Assembly (NCBI RefSeq): GCF_028583425.1
Contig: NC_072801.1
Coordinates: 9,444,001-9,508,000 of the forward strand
Length of the DNA stretch: 64,000 nt
Reading direction: 5' to 3'
Source: Eublepharis macularius
Lineage: Eukaryota; Chordata; Lepidosauria; Squamata; Eublepharidae
The notes below the pieces were generated by a model. That model was not told where the DNA came from. It was given only the letters and a program-made list of their open reading frames with translations, and did not search any database. Within the stretch, counting starts at the first letter, position 1. The number at the start of each line of letters is the position of its first letter. A program made the translations under genes and the position numbers. Below, piece by piece: positions 10,576 through 21,889 of the stretch.

Positions 10576-11764
10576 ACTTAAGTGCTTCCAATATTGGAAA
10601 GAACCACGGAGGAAAAAAGCAAAGATCTCACTACATGTAGAGAAAAGAGTGGCAGGGAAACGCTGCACCTTCCTAACCCGGTAGTTTGTCTGGGGGAGGG
10701 GGAATCGAGGAAAGAACTGAACACGGAGGCAATACACCAACCGGGTGCCACTGGGCTCGAGTCCTGCTGTTCTACTGCAGACCAACACGGCGACCTACTT
10801 GCCTCAGCTATTTTAGACCAAAAATCCAAAAATGAAAGCCAAGCAGGGCCAGTCTTTTATTAAGTTTCATCAGGTGGCTTTTTCAGGGGCTTCCAACAGA
10901 CAATACATGGTAGCAAAGTCTATAGTCCCTACTCCTTGACTAAAGCAACATTTCAGCTCCCATCAAGTAAACCCACCTAGTAATGAAGTAACTTAACAGT
11001 TCACTGTAGCAGAAGCTTTAATGTCCCAGAGCTCATTCCTAAAACTGCACAGAACAGCAGCAACGAAAACTTCGGGTTCTGCTTTGTACTCCAGAAGTCC
11101 CTGTATTGTAGCTCGACAAAGTTCTACAGCCAACCACCGTTTGCCCCACAAAGCTCTGCACTCCCCTTTCTCATTTCCAGCACATACTTAACCATGGGAA
11201 GAAAACTGCAGTGCTGTAGGAAGCAGGTGGCTTTTTCAGGAGGGCAAGCAGCTCTCTGTGCCTTTTGCAGAACGACGAAATCACTGCGCTCTCTCTGGTT
11301 TTCTGAGCAACCATCACAAGAGGCCCTTAAAATTTTAAACATACTAACTGGGAAGTCACTCTGAACTAATTGGAACTTTACTCCCCACTAAACATGGTTA
11401 GGGTTAGCTTGGGAAAGCGCCTCCGGGACAGCTTGTTCTACCTCATCTGAGGCTGGAACTAAACAGCAGCTCATAAAACTGAAACACTGAGCACATGGGT
11501 CACTCTGGACCACTGCTGCCTCCAGCCCAACAGATTTTGCAGGTCTTAGAAGCATTAAAAAAAAACCCAGCAAAGCCTAAAAACAATTGTCTGACTCCAG
11601 CCTAAGAGGGGCAAGGAAAGTGCAATGCATATACCACAGTCAAGAATTCCTACTGACTGAGTTCAACTTTGGACGGTGAACCTGGGCTGTTCCACTTCAC
11701 CCTGCAGCCAGGGGCGCACATGACACAATGCTTCCCCATGCATGTAATTCCAGCCCCACTGGTG
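10576..11764. other. No gene recognised
   Basis: Flank of the CpG island. A short SINE-like piece ('ctgctgttctactgcagacc', about 10,764) is present. No coding segment could be supported. Confidence 0.45.
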
Positions 11765-11945
11765 GTGGAGAGTGCCCTCAAGTCATAGCTAATGTATGGC
11801 GACCTCTGGTGGGGTTTTCATGGCAGGAGCCTATGGCCTGCCTCTGCAACCCTGGTCTGCGCTGGAGGTCTCCCATCCAATTACTAACCAAGGCTGACCC
11901 TGCTTAGCTTCTGAGATCTGAGGCGAACAGGCACCCCTGGGCTAT
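11762..11945 (-). repeat. 5S rRNA-derived SINE
   Basis: The minus strand of 11,859-11,945 reads as the body of 5S ribosomal RNA: 'agaagctaagcagggtc' followed by 'ggttagtaattggatgggag', the region with the internal polymerase III promoter. It is fused to an unrelated tail ending near 'gagggcactctccacc'. It is thus a retroposed 5S-derived SINE, a type known in squamates, and not a 5S gene, since the 5' third of 5S RNA is changed and the tail is foreign. Confidence 0.85.
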
Positions 11946-12104
11946 CCAAGTGTCCTGGGTTATAGCTAGGAAAAGGCCTCCAGCACCACCTTTGCCAGGA
12001 ACTTTTGGGGGGGGGGGTAGATCTATCTTCACATGGAGGAGCATTCCCTCACATCCAGAAATGGGTTTACCACTTCATCTCCCTATTAACATTTCTTCCA
12101 AGGA

Positions 12105-12290
12105 GCTCATAGCAGCTTGGGTGATTCTTCCTACCCCATTTCATCCTCACAACCCTGTGAGGTAGGTTAGGTTGAGAGAGAATAACTGGCCCAAGGATAC
12201 CCACCCAGTGGGTGGCCCGGCAGTGAGGGCATTCTGAACTCCGTTTCAGTTTCCAGCACTCTACCACTGTACTATATCGGGCTCTCACGT
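12105..12290 (-). repeat. tRNA-type SINE with L2-like middle
   Basis: On the plus strand it reads 'cctcacaaccctgtgaggta' followed by 'actggcccaagg' and a weakly preserved head near 12,255-12,285. Similar tracts occur at 15,885, 30,820 and 40,620. Old copy. Confidence 0.55.
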
Positions 12291-12740
12291 ATTTCAGTTC
12301 GAGAACACGCCCACTGTCTGCTGGAGGTTTGGAAAGGCCTTATTGTAAATCTAGCCTTCTTATGACCTACTATATATTGATACTCAGTCATGAACCATGT
12401 GAAATAATAATGCTTCGAGTATGTGCAGAGAGCCTTTCACCCTCAAAACCAATGGGACAAGATACAGACATAAAGATATAAATACACACACACAGTGTAT
12501 GGACGAAGTAAGGACGAGCATATTTCCCTGATTCCAGCTACTGAAATCTCAGGGCTGAGTAGGATTTCTACCTGTGTTGCCCAGACCCATTATTCCAGCA
12601 CGCTCTCTTCTACTTCCAGCTGGCATATCAGGATCTTCAAAACCAAGGCAGTCTGTAACTCCCACCCCAAGCTGGTCTCACCGATATGGCAACTCACACC
12701 CAACCAACAGAACACCCCAACTGGGAGATTCAATGGTCAT

Positions 12741-12746
12741 TTTATT
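12741..12746 (-). promoter_or_regulatory. Possible poly(A) signal of the STXBP4-like gene
   Basis: AATAAA on the minus strand, about 740 bp beyond the stop codon at 13,488. The stretch between has no clear repeat and would be the 3' UTR. Other AATAAA hexamers exist by chance, so this is only the first good candidate. Confidence 0.3.
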
Positions 12747-13487
12747 TGCCAGAATCATGCGCTCACATCAGTTCTCTACCATTTTACTTGCTAACCCTGT
12801 CAAAACCACGGACTAATGGTATTTTCCCACATTTTTTTAAAATACTGAATTGCTACTGAGATGCATTCTCCAGGAAGTCTTGGTTACCGATAACACAGTA
12901 ACAGTGTTTGGTGGTCAGTACTTGTTCAGAGACTCTCTCTATGCAATTGTCTAGTAGTTCTTGTGACTTTCTTATTCAAACAGGACTCAAACAAGCCTTT
13001 ACAACTAAGAGAAAGAGAACGAGAGATGCATCCCAAGACAGCTATGCAGAGGATACAGAGCAAAGAGCTACAAAAGCCTACAGCTTGAAAAAAAATGTAC
13101 TTTGGTTTTCCGTAAGAAATGCCAAGGACCACTGAGGTGCCCCCCGCAGCTAGAGGCCGTTGCTCCTGGAACTACAGGCTGCCAGTTCTCCAGGCATTCC
13201 TACAAAAATGCCTTCCCCATTGTTTATCTAAAACTGCAAAAATCGGGAGATCCCAGTCCCGTGCAATGATACAGAGGCAGCCATCCGCAGGACGGGTCTG
13301 CTGTTTAAGTCTTGGGTGGCTGGTTAGGAGATTCAGTCTTCTCAAGAAGGAACCGTACGGGGTAGGGGGTGGAAGCGGTGACCAGCTCTTCAGGTCCGCC
13401 TTGTCCTTTCTTGCCTCCAGAGCAGTATGTCTAAGTTATGAATATACAAGGAGAGGAGCAGACTGAGGCCGGAGTTATGAGGGCTTC

Positions 13488-13580
13488 TCAGACGGATCCT
13501 TGGACGTGCTTTGGGATCGGGGACCGTCGTCTCTGCTTTGGCTCAGAGGAGGGGGCCATGTTGCCTTCTGGTGAGGGTGG
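13488..13580 (-). CDS. STXBP4-like, candidate last coding exon
   Basis: A strong acceptor (pyrimidine tract then TTTGCAG, 13,581-13,587) opens a frame of 30 codons rich in Pro, Ser, Arg and Lys (PPSPEGNMAPSSEPKQRRRS) and then a TGA stop at 13,488-13,490. Phase 0 fits the exon proposed before it. The basic end resembles no known domain. It is placed as the last exon because of the stop, the following repeat-free stretch and its position. Confidence 0.5.
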   Translation of the reverse strand, partial: PPSPEGNMAPSSEPKQRRRSPIPKHVQGSV

Positions 13581-14469
13581 CTGCAAACCAAAGAGAGTGG
13601 CTGTTATTCAGGGCTGTGGGATGGAAACAGAAAGCAAACCAAGGAAGTGATTCTCAAAAGAGAATGGGGCATATTGGAAGAAGTTCTATTTCCTAGGCAG
13701 TTTTGCTGACTACAGATGCCCTATGATGACCTAGTGCCCGTTTATACAATCTATTCTTACTAGCAACAGAGCCCGTTTTTTAAAAAAACAGGCCCTAGAA
13801 AACAGGTGCTGCCTCCGGAGACAGGCCAGCCTGCCTGGCCTTCCTACAGCTGCGCCGGCCTCTGCAGGGACGGGCTGACTCACCTGGCTGTCCTGCCACC
13901 ACAGCACCCTCTGGAGGCTGTATTGGCCATGACATACTTTTTATTTTGGTGCACCAGGATAAAATGTACATCGTCGGCAACACGGTTCGCCTTTTATGTT
14001 TAAGGATGGCAAAAGCCAGCCTTTCACAGGGACATGAACATGTCTATTTGCTACTGCCCAGCCTTTAATGACAACCATACTCTACCACAGGGAGATTTCA
14101 CTTCACTTTGCCTCAGGAGTGGGAAAGTATCAGGAGGTTGAGATCAAGAGAGGAACAGGAGAGACTGGTATGGGTCTATTACAAGAAGAATCATGATCGG
14201 CTTCCAGAGATACTGGAAGCCCAACAGGCATACAGACTCTCTGTTCTGGGGTTTCTGGAAGAGGGTGTCACCACCTTCTCCAATCTACACCCCCACATTT
14301 AATCAAAAATCCTAGCAAAATACTTTGCACATGAAAAGTGTTTTAAACACAGAAACACACCAAAATCCCAATGATTTCTACTAACAACTCCAACCAGAAA
14401 GTCAACTTTCTCACACAAATTCTAATAGTGTGCGACAACATCAATCTGATAAATATTTTTCTTTCACAC

Positions 14470-14573
14470 TGAAAGAGATTGAGAGGCAAATGCAGCTGAT
14501 CTAAGTCTCAGGGACAATCTGAAATGACGAGGACGTTCTGTTTCAGGAAGCCGTGGGTGGTCTTCTGGCAGAT
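14470..14573 (-). CDS. STXBP4-like, tentative penultimate exon
   Basis: The acceptor (CCGTACAG) is followed by an open frame with LPEDHPRLPETERPRHFR. The phase (two bases to complete the split codon from 19,122) agrees with the chain, and a GTGTGA donor at 14,469 gives phase 0 for the last exon. In STXBP4 this place is held by the WW domain, but no paired tryptophans are visible here. This exon could be wrong. Confidence 0.3.
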
Positions 14574-14975
14574 CTGTACGGATGTGAAGAGAGAATGTTT
14601 GATTCCTAATGTTTGATTCCTGCTAACTCAAATGCAGTTTCAATCATGTTTTCAAAAAGGAGCTTTTTATAACACAGAGAGCTGGGGGCAGGGATCACAA
14701 TGGATCCTAACTGCAAATCGTTTTTGGAATTGAGCCAAGATCCATGGCGGTTCATGTACATTCCCTTTGGCCTTGGAAATGTTGGATTTATCCCATTCTC
14801 AGTTACATGTGTCTATGTATTTACTTGCCCTTCCCTCTGTTTTCTTCCTACTACTATATTTAGACTCACAAAGGACAGTATTTATTTTATTTTTTATTTA
14901 TTTGTTAGGCTTCTGGCCTACTCACTTGCAAGCGGGCTCATAGCCAGTTACAACAAAGTAACCCACACTGTATCT

Positions 14976-15076
14976 GAAGAAGTGAGCTGTGGTTCACGAA
15001 AGCTCTTACCCTACCACAAATGTTGTTATAGTCTTATAGGTGCTACTGGACTCTTGCTCTTTTCCACTGCTACAAA
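14976..15076. repeat. SINE fragment
   Basis: Shares 'tatctgaagaagtgagctg' and 'gtgctactggactc' with the right arm of the palindrome at 8,186-8,372. Confidence 0.7.
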
Positions 15077-15081
15077 CACAG

Positions 15082-17225
15082 CTACCCATTTTGATCTATC
15101 AACAAAGTATAAATACATTTTAAAATCTGGTAAGTTTGTAACTTCTTCCTGGGAACATCTAATTAAAACTCTAAATTCATTAACCAAGCTCTAGGAACAT
15201 TTAATTAACACCATTTATTTGTGAAGCACCAGGAGAGACCAATCTGATTTCTTTGTTTCACCCCAGTAGCACCAATCAAAGGTATTCAAACCTTTGTTAT
15301 TCCCAAGAGATGACCTTTAAGGTCTTTGTACCAAAGGCCAAGGCACATTCCCACCTCAGGGCCCAATTTGCCCTGTAAGAACCCGGGCTTTGCCCCCCTC
15401 AAATTGTGCACGCCTCCCTAGATCCAAACGCTGTGCCCTCAGAGTCTCCTGCTCTAAGCCTCTCCTGGCTGAGAATGCTGGCCATTTGAAGCCCTCTTTG
15501 CCCATGAACTACTTTGCTCTCCAGATAGGTAATCATCACCCGAAAATCCCTCACATCCATTCCAATTTCACCACTGCTTTCCTAGGAACCTTGTATGCTT
15601 GTGAGTTACTTCTTGTATGTGTGAACTGTCCCCTTTAAATAAAAACCACTCTTTATTGAAGAACACCCATCTTGTCAGTTTCCTTGGGGAGGGGACCCCA
15701 TAAAAATTGGTTGAGTATCCTGCTTTGTTACTCCTCTTGCATAGCCTTCTCCTTGCTGCTAATTCCCCCCCTCTACTTGCAAGGAGACCCATTCTGGTAA
15801 CACTCTGACCACTGAGTTTCAGTGTGTATCGATAGTGTACAATTTTGTCCCTTTCTTCCTCCAAAAAGGGAGCTCAGAGTGGCTTGGGTGGTTCTCACGA
15901 GAACCCTGCAAGGTAGATTTAGTCGAGAGTTAGTCATAACTCTGTACGCAAAGAAAAAGCTCTTCCACTGAGACTCTTAGTCAGCCCAGAGTCATGCATG
16001 AAGCTCCATGGCCGAATAAGGATCTGAATCTGGTCTCCTTAGTCAACACCAGTGTTTCTCAACCAATGCATCCCTATGTGACTCACGGGGGGGGGGGGCA
16101 CAGAGACTTGGAAAGGCATCCCAAGCTTTTGCCATTTTATTGGTATGTGTATACTTTATGTTTTAAAGTGGGTTGCCATACCAGGTAAACATGGACACGT
16201 AGGTCACCATACCAAAGACATGGGGAACCACCACCCTGGCTGTCATCTGAGGCAAGCCAGTCCCTGTTTGGAACTGCTTCACCAGGAGGTTCTGCAGGCT
16301 GTGCAGAGATTGTTCCTGAGAAAATGCTGCCATTCTTGTCTTGATTCTCACTGTTCCTTGGGATATGTACAGTGTGGCAATGGCAACGGAAAGGAAAGGG
16401 GCAGAGACTTTTTAGGGAAACTTTGTGGCCCCTAGGTGGCAGTATATGGTCTACCAAGGAAGAGGAGCCAAGACACCTACTCTTTGCAGTCTGGGTCTCC
16501 GTCACCAGCCAGGCACTCATTCCAGTTGTACGGTGAAGCTGCCGATGCAAGTGAAAAGAGCAAAGCACTCAGACAATATTATCGAGTCAACACGAGAAAC
16601 ATAAGCAACAGGGCTGGTTTGGTATAAAATGCCATTGAAATCTCAAATCAACACCTAAACAGAGAACAGATTTTGTTTGTTCGCTTGAGTTATAGCCAAC
16701 CTTTCCATCGGCGTGTTCAAAATGGTTTTAAAAAAAACCATCATTGTACAAACAGTCACAACAATTCAGTACAAAACTCACAGCAAACACAAGAATCGTC
16801 ATATGCCAGATGATTATTGATAGAAACTTGGAAAGTTAGATTCAGCTTTCCCTTGCCTGCTGTCAATTAAAGACCTTTTAGAAGCAGCAGCAATAAAAAA
16901 TGGAGTACTGGCTGTCCTTCATGTTGCTGCTGCCAGCTGATCATCTTCAGACAACTGTAAACCTACTTCAGACTGAGTTAAGTGTCACACTTCCGAACCA
17001 AGGACTGCTGGGTTTTGTGGAGGTGCTAAGAATACTGGGCTAGCAATTTCAAGCCTTTTTACAGAATCACATTCTTCAGCATTCCACAGTTTGAAGTTAT
17101 AACAAATAGGATAAATTGTAGTGCTGGCATGCCTAGAAGTTACAGTAGAGGTGTTAATGTGACAACAGTCCGAAAGAGGGCTAAGGTTATTGGATCAAGG
17201 TTTATGTATCTGAACATGTGACTTA
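15082..17225. other. Intron, no exon recognised
   Basis: Contains SINE debris (about 15,880-16,040) and a short G run (16,087-16,098). Several ORFs at 16.1-16.6 kb on both strands overlap one another and show no domain. A WW-domain exon was looked for here and not found. Confidence 0.4.
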
Positions 17226-17304
17226 GAATCACAGAATCATAGAGTTGGAAGGGGCCATACAGACCATCTAGTCCAACCCCCTGCCCAGTGCAGGATCAGC
17301 CTAA
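17226..17304 (-). mobile_element. CR1 3'-end fragment
   Basis: Same tail as the CR1 copy at 4,189 ('gaccatctagtccaaccccc' on the plus strand), so the element is on the minus strand. Only about 80 bp remain. Confidence 0.9.
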
Positions 17305-17314
17305 TTCTTGTTCT

Positions 17315-17370
17315 ACTACACATGCATGCATGTGACTTATTCTACTACACATGCATGCATGCACGCACAT
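17315..17370. repeat. Direct duplication with ATGC runs
   Basis: The phrase 'ttctactacacatgcatgca' occurs twice, about 30 bp apart, followed by a short purine-pyrimidine alternating run. Confidence 0.7.
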
Positions 17371-17741
17371 GTAGAATGGTATAAGGACTGTTTCTCTGTG
17401 GTTTTCCAATCAGGCTGGAACGCTGTCCATCAGGTAGGAAAGACCATACAACTGAACCAGCCAGTGTAGCTGCAGTAGTAACACAATCTTTCAAGAGTGT
17501 GGGATTGCATCACAGAGTAAAATGCGTGTGTGCGTGTGAGGAGGGAGTGAGGCCTAAGAGGGAAAGGCTCTATTCTAAAACAGCCTTTTCCCTCACATTT
17601 CTCTGCTTTACAAATTCAGTCCTGGCCCGTGCCGAAGACTTTCACTTTAACTCAATAAGTGGCCTTAGATAAGTCAGTGTGTCTCAGCCTCACCCCCTCA
17701 CATGAAATTGCCTTCGATTGAATCAGATTCTGGTCTGTTAA

Positions 17742-17910
17742 GGTCAGTATTGTTTACTCAGACTGGCAACAGCTCTCCAGGGCTTCAGGTCGAGGCCTTT
17801 CCCACCCCTCACTGACTGCTCCTTGTAATGGAAGATGCTGGAGGTTGAGCCTAGGACCTTTTGCATGCAAAGAAAAGGCTCTTTCGCTGAGCCACAGCCC
17901 CTCCCCCATC
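17742..17910 (-). repeat. tRNA-derived SINE
   Basis: Read on the minus strand it has a tRNA-like head ('gtggctcagcgaaagagc') and a B-box-like stretch. The same family is seen at 33,438 (plus), 48,670 (plus), 60,805 (minus) and more weakly at 26,180 and 29,130. Confidence 0.65.
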
Positions 17911-18039
17911 TGAAACAGGGGGATAATGATGGGCCTTATCTTACATGGCTGGTGTAAAGATTACTAGATAAGGGACACTGAACACTGGGAGTACTAGAGA
18001 TGTGCTACATATTATTCTAAAACTTGGACTCTGAGCACA

Positions 18040-18290
18040 GCAACAGCAACATTCAATTTATATACCGCCCTTCAGGACAACTTAATGCCCACTCAGAGTG
18101 ATTTACAAAGTATGTTATTATTTTCCTCACAACAATCACCCTGTTAGGTGGGTGGGGCTGAGAGAGCTCTGAGAGAGCTGTGACTGACCCAAGGTCACTC
18201 AGCTGGCTTCAGGTGGAGGAGTGGGGAATCAGACATGGCTCTCAGGATTAGAGTCCTGCTACTCTTAACCGCTACACCAAACTGGCACAT
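18040..18290 (-). repeat. tRNA-derived SINE with L2-like tail
   Basis: On the minus strand the head reads 'gccagtttggtgtagcggtt', with an A-box-like and a B-box-like segment about 50 bp apart, then 'gtgaccttgggtcagtcaca' and a tail ending in 'gggcggtatataaatt'. The tail resembles L2-type LINE ends, suggesting L2 machinery moved it. A head-only scrap lies at 18,507-18,549. Confidence 0.75.
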
Positions 18291-19121
18291 TGAGTCAGTT
18301 ACTTCCTGCATAACTTGCATTACAGGGCCATTGTCATGACAAAATTCCGGAGGGGAGATCTCTTGAGCTCCTTGGGGAAAGGTTAAAAAAAGAAACAGGT
18401 GAAGAGAAAGCTGTTCCTGTAGGCCAGAGTTCAGCAGTCTTGGAGGATGGCAGTGGTAGATTTCCTAGTTGCTTGTGGTATCACTGGTTTCCAAACCTGG
18501 CTCTCCAGATTAGAGTCCTGCCGCTCTTAACCACTACACCAAACTGGCCAGAGTCAATTCAATTCTGTGGTGATTAGTTTGCAGAGGAAAAAGAATCTGA
18601 GTTTTATAGTTTGGATCAACATGTCTGTTCATTTTTTAAGAAAACAATGTTCTGATGAACAGCTTCAAAGAACACAAGCAGCAACCTATAAAAAATAGGG
18701 GGGGATGAGCAGAGAAATCATCAGACAGCGGAACGATTTCAGCACCTTGGACAGGGTACATTTGAACAGGGGTAGGGATCAGTGGAGCTTCCTGCCCACA
18801 TCGTTGTCCTGGAAGGACCCCAGATGGAAATGCTTTGTGAACATAGGAAGTGGTCTTTGTCAAGTTCAGAACTGTCTAATGTGACTTCTACCAGCTCTCT
18901 AGGGTCTCAGGCAGACAATCTGCTCCATGAGGTCGTTTCAACTGGAGATTCACAGGGTTAAACCTGAGACCTTCTGCCTTCAAAGCATGAGCCCTTACAC
19001 TCAACTACAACCTTGAGGGTCTGGTCTGGTCTTTGTATTTCCTCAGTAATAGACCGTCCCTCATTACTGGTCACGCATCAAGAATTTTGTCCACTTTCTC
19101 CTCTGGAAGGCGACAACTTAC

Positions 19122-19347
19122 AATCTTTTGTAGAGTTAGACAATGTGACAGGCTCCAACAGTTCCTTCGCCTCTGCTATCAGCAAACCCCAAAGATCTGA
19201 AGAAAGGACAGATGCTTCTGAAGTCCCCCCTGTTTTCTCCTTTTCAGCTGGAATGTCGACTCTAACAAGGAAGAATAGATCTTTTGAGGTTCCCATGCCA
19301 GGCGTGCCAGGAAATCCTTGGTTCAAATGCAAATAACTCTGATCTAT
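19122..19347 (-). CDS. STXBP4-like, C-terminal Ser/Thr-rich exon
   Basis: An open frame ends at a strong donor (GTAAGT at 19,121) after SDLWGLLIAEAKELLEPVTL. The segment AEAKELLEPV lies where STXBP4 has its last helix before the WW domain. The start at 19,347 (CAAAG acceptor) keeps phase with the previous exon. A better pyrimidine tract points to 19,261 instead, which would need one more exon upstream. Confidence 0.5.
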
Positions 19348-19905
19348 CTTTGCAGGGAACATTATAACAAAGAGTTATAATGACTCTTTAAAGTCTAACA
19401 GCTGTTTGTTATAGCATAAGCAACTTGTGATGCATGATGAGATAACTGCAGGAAGAGCTTTAAAGCCTGTATGATATACAACAAAATTTGAGTTCAGAGG
19501 CACCTTAAAGGCTAACAAAATGTTCCAGGATATAAGCTTTTGTGTAATTTTCAATGCTGAAAATTATTCCCAAGAATGCACCTCACCTCTTCTCATCTGT
19601 ACAGGATGACCTCAGGAGTTTATGGACATTCTGAGTGAAAACAGAAAAGCAAAGAAAATGGTCTTAACAAAACAAAAAGCGAAAAGTCTAGAGCAGCAAT
19701 AACATGTCCCTCTTCCCTGCCCCCCCCCATCTGCAGGGAGGTTGAGGGGGGGGGTTGCTGAATCAGACGGTGTGACACTAATCAATTTCTTCCTTTTTAA
19801 AGAATCCACTGCCTTTGCTGCTAAAATCCCAAGGAAGACCTACGGCAGGCAATGCTGGTATTTATTGATCCAGGTATACTTTTCTCATTTCATTTCTATG
19901 GCTTC

Positions 19906-19990
19906 TCCCAAAGGATTTTGGGAACTGTAGTCTGATGAGACTCCCTAGCCCCCCTTACAGAACTACAGTTCCCAGAATTCCCTGGGGAGA
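19906..19990. repeat. Short foldback repeat
   Basis: 'ggattttgggaactgtagt' and 'actacagttcccagaattcc' are inverted about 25 bp apart. A common vertebrate short-element pattern, probably a DNA-transposon remnant. Confidence 0.55.
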
Positions 19991-20186
19991 AGGCATCATT
20001 CTGGAAGCTGATACATCTGTTGTATACTTATGCCTTTGGAGCAGAGTGGGGGGATAACTTTTTCTTGGCAAACTTCTGGATCAGGTACAGCCCTTCCCAC
20101 CTCAACCACTGTTTAATAACTGATTCCCCAGTTCTGTAGGTCAATAGAGGGGTCAGAATACCACACCACTGACTTCTGCACTTCAC

Positions 20187-20303
20187 CTGCACAAAGAGGA
20201 TCAGCCTCCCATTGCAGTTTTCCAGGCGCTTCCTTGTGATCTCTGATTTCCTCAACTGCCCATCCACCAGGGCCAACCGCCTTTTCAGCTCCAGAAGTTC
20301 ATT
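20187..20303 (-). CDS. STXBP4-like, coiled-coil exon
   Basis: 39 codons in phase 0 on both sides, acceptor ATATCAG, donor GTGAAG. Heptad-rich: ELLELKRRLALVDGQLRKSE, then ITRKRLENCNGRLILFVQ. It corresponds to the last part of the STXBP4 coiled coil (the QLRKSE motif). High confidence that this is a real exon. Confidence 0.85.
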
Positions 20304-20846
20304 CTGATATGAAAACGGATCACAAGTGGGCAAAAGAAGAGAATGATTTGGATAGGAAGAGACAAGTACTTGCATAACAACAGAATTGAAGAGCCAAGCG
20401 CATGAATCTCGGCTACTTCCCTCACTAGCCATAAGATGGGTCTGGAACCTCCTTCCTCCTTTGAGACTTAAGGGTCAAGAACTCCTTAAAAAGCCAGTTT
20501 TGAATGTACACACCAAAACCCAAGCAAGTCCACGAAATCCATACCAAAGCTGACACGCATGTTAAAAACTCAAATATTGGGACTTTGGAAATGGACTTTT
20601 CAGCTTCTGTTCTGTTCAAAATATGGAAGAATATCATACCTCCCCAAAGCTATCCTCTAGGCCAGCATTCCCCAGCCTATGGGCCAGTGGGTTGCAGGCC
20701 AGCCCTCCCTAATGGCGGCTCCTGCACTTTGCACCATTCTCTTTCTCTCGTCTTCTTCCTTGCCAGCTTCTCACATTCTTACCTTGCCATTTGCCACAAT
20801 AGTAAGGGAGGGGGAAGCTGTCTGGCAGCTACTAACTTTACAAAAG

Positions 20847-21091
20847 TGGCAGTTTTCACACATAGTTAACGTCACACATCGCGCAACACTCCCAGAATGG
20901 TGGCGACCTCATGGCACAATTTCTGACATCACCCCGTCAAGATTCCGTTTTTGTGGCGTGATAATTTTATTTTATTTATTTATTTTTTCAATTTATATAC
21001 CGCCCATCCCCAGGGCGGTCAGAAATTGTGCCATAAAGTTGCCACCATTCCGGGAGTGTTGTGTGACTTTAACAACATGTGAAAACGGCCA
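20847..21091. mobile_element. Foldback element with central insertion
   Basis: Arms 20,848-20,877 and 21,061-21,090 are inverted ('gtgtgac' ... 'tgtgaaaac'), and a second pair around 'ggcacaatttctgac' and 'gtcagaaattgtgcc' continues inward. The middle (about 20,928-21,019) holds a T-rich SINE-tail scrap. Confidence 0.65.
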
Positions 21092-21274
21092 ATAACTAGA
21101 AGGGGGGAAATCACTGGAGAGTGGGTGGAAGCTGTTCAGAGCATGGAAAAGTGAGAGAAAGAGGTGTGTGTGAGAGTGTAGTCTTTGTCTTAATGCCACT
21201 CCTTCAGTATCCCAACCTCTTGCCCAGCCCCTTGCAGTACCTCAAAGGACTCTACATGCTGTGGGAGATATAAC

Positions 21275-21523
21275 AACAACAACAACAACATTCAATATAT
21301 ATACACCCCCCTTCAGGACAACGCCCACTCAGAGCGGTTTACAAAGTATGTATTATACCCACAACAACAAACACCCTGTGAGGTGGGTGGGGCTGAGAGA
21401 GCTCTGAGAGAGCTGTGACTGACCCAAGGTCACCCAGCTGGCTTCAAGTGGGGGAGTGGGGAATCAAACCCGGCTCTCCAGATTAGAGTCCCTTGCTCTT
21501 AACCACTACACCGAACTGGCTCT
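21275..21523 (-). repeat. tRNA-derived SINE with L2-like tail
   Basis: A younger copy of the 18,040 family. The tail ends in a short CAA microsatellite (21,273-21,291 on the plus strand) that served as its 3' end. Confidence 0.75.
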
Positions 21524-21724
21524 CTGATGAATTACACGCAGCCCCTTGCCACCCACCTCTTTGCCAACACCTGCCATCTTCCTGCAGTTCTTCAACCTGC
21601 GTCTTCTCATTCTCTTGGGCCAGCGCTGGATGGATCACCATACCCAAAATGTGGGCAACCACTGCTTTAAGTGCTACCTCCACAAAGTTTAGTTTCCTGT
21701 TTTATCATCTCAGTGTAGACTCAC

Positions 21725-21889
21725 CTCTGCTTCTGACGCAAGCTTGGTTTTCTTCCCCAAAAGCTGAGTTTTCAGCTCAACGATTTCTGCCTCCAGCAAA
21801 TGGATGACTTCCTCATAGTCTTGCTCCGCACTGTGGGCCTGTCGCTGGGATACCTCTGCCACCTGCAGCTTGTTTTGCAGAGTCCGGTT
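21725..21889 (-). CDS. STXBP4-like, main coiled-coil exon
   Basis: 55 codons in phase 0, donor GTGAGT. The frame reads LQNKLQVAEVSQRQAHSAEQ then DYEEVIHLLEAEIVELKTQL. The phrase QRQAH followed by DYEEVI-LLEA is diagnostic of STXBP4. The acceptor is a tandem CAG|AG; use of the second AG keeps phase 0, use of the first adds two bases and would need an unseen small exon. Confidence 0.88.

Noticed and set aside
9841-10788. Minus-strand ORF of 315 codons and plus-strand ORF of 240 codons over the CpG island
   Set aside because: Both strands are open only because GC-rich DNA has few stops. The proteins are Pro/Ala/Arg-rich without domains and overlap each other and a likely promoter.
14108-14302. 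Plus-strand 64-codon ORF with a charged, helix-like sequence
   Set aside because: No splice sites in phase, no family recognised and opposite strand to the gene. Left as chance.
17742-18290. tRNA-like A and B boxes
   Set aside because: They belong to SINEs with long foreign tails and no closed cloverleaf, so no tRNA gene is called.
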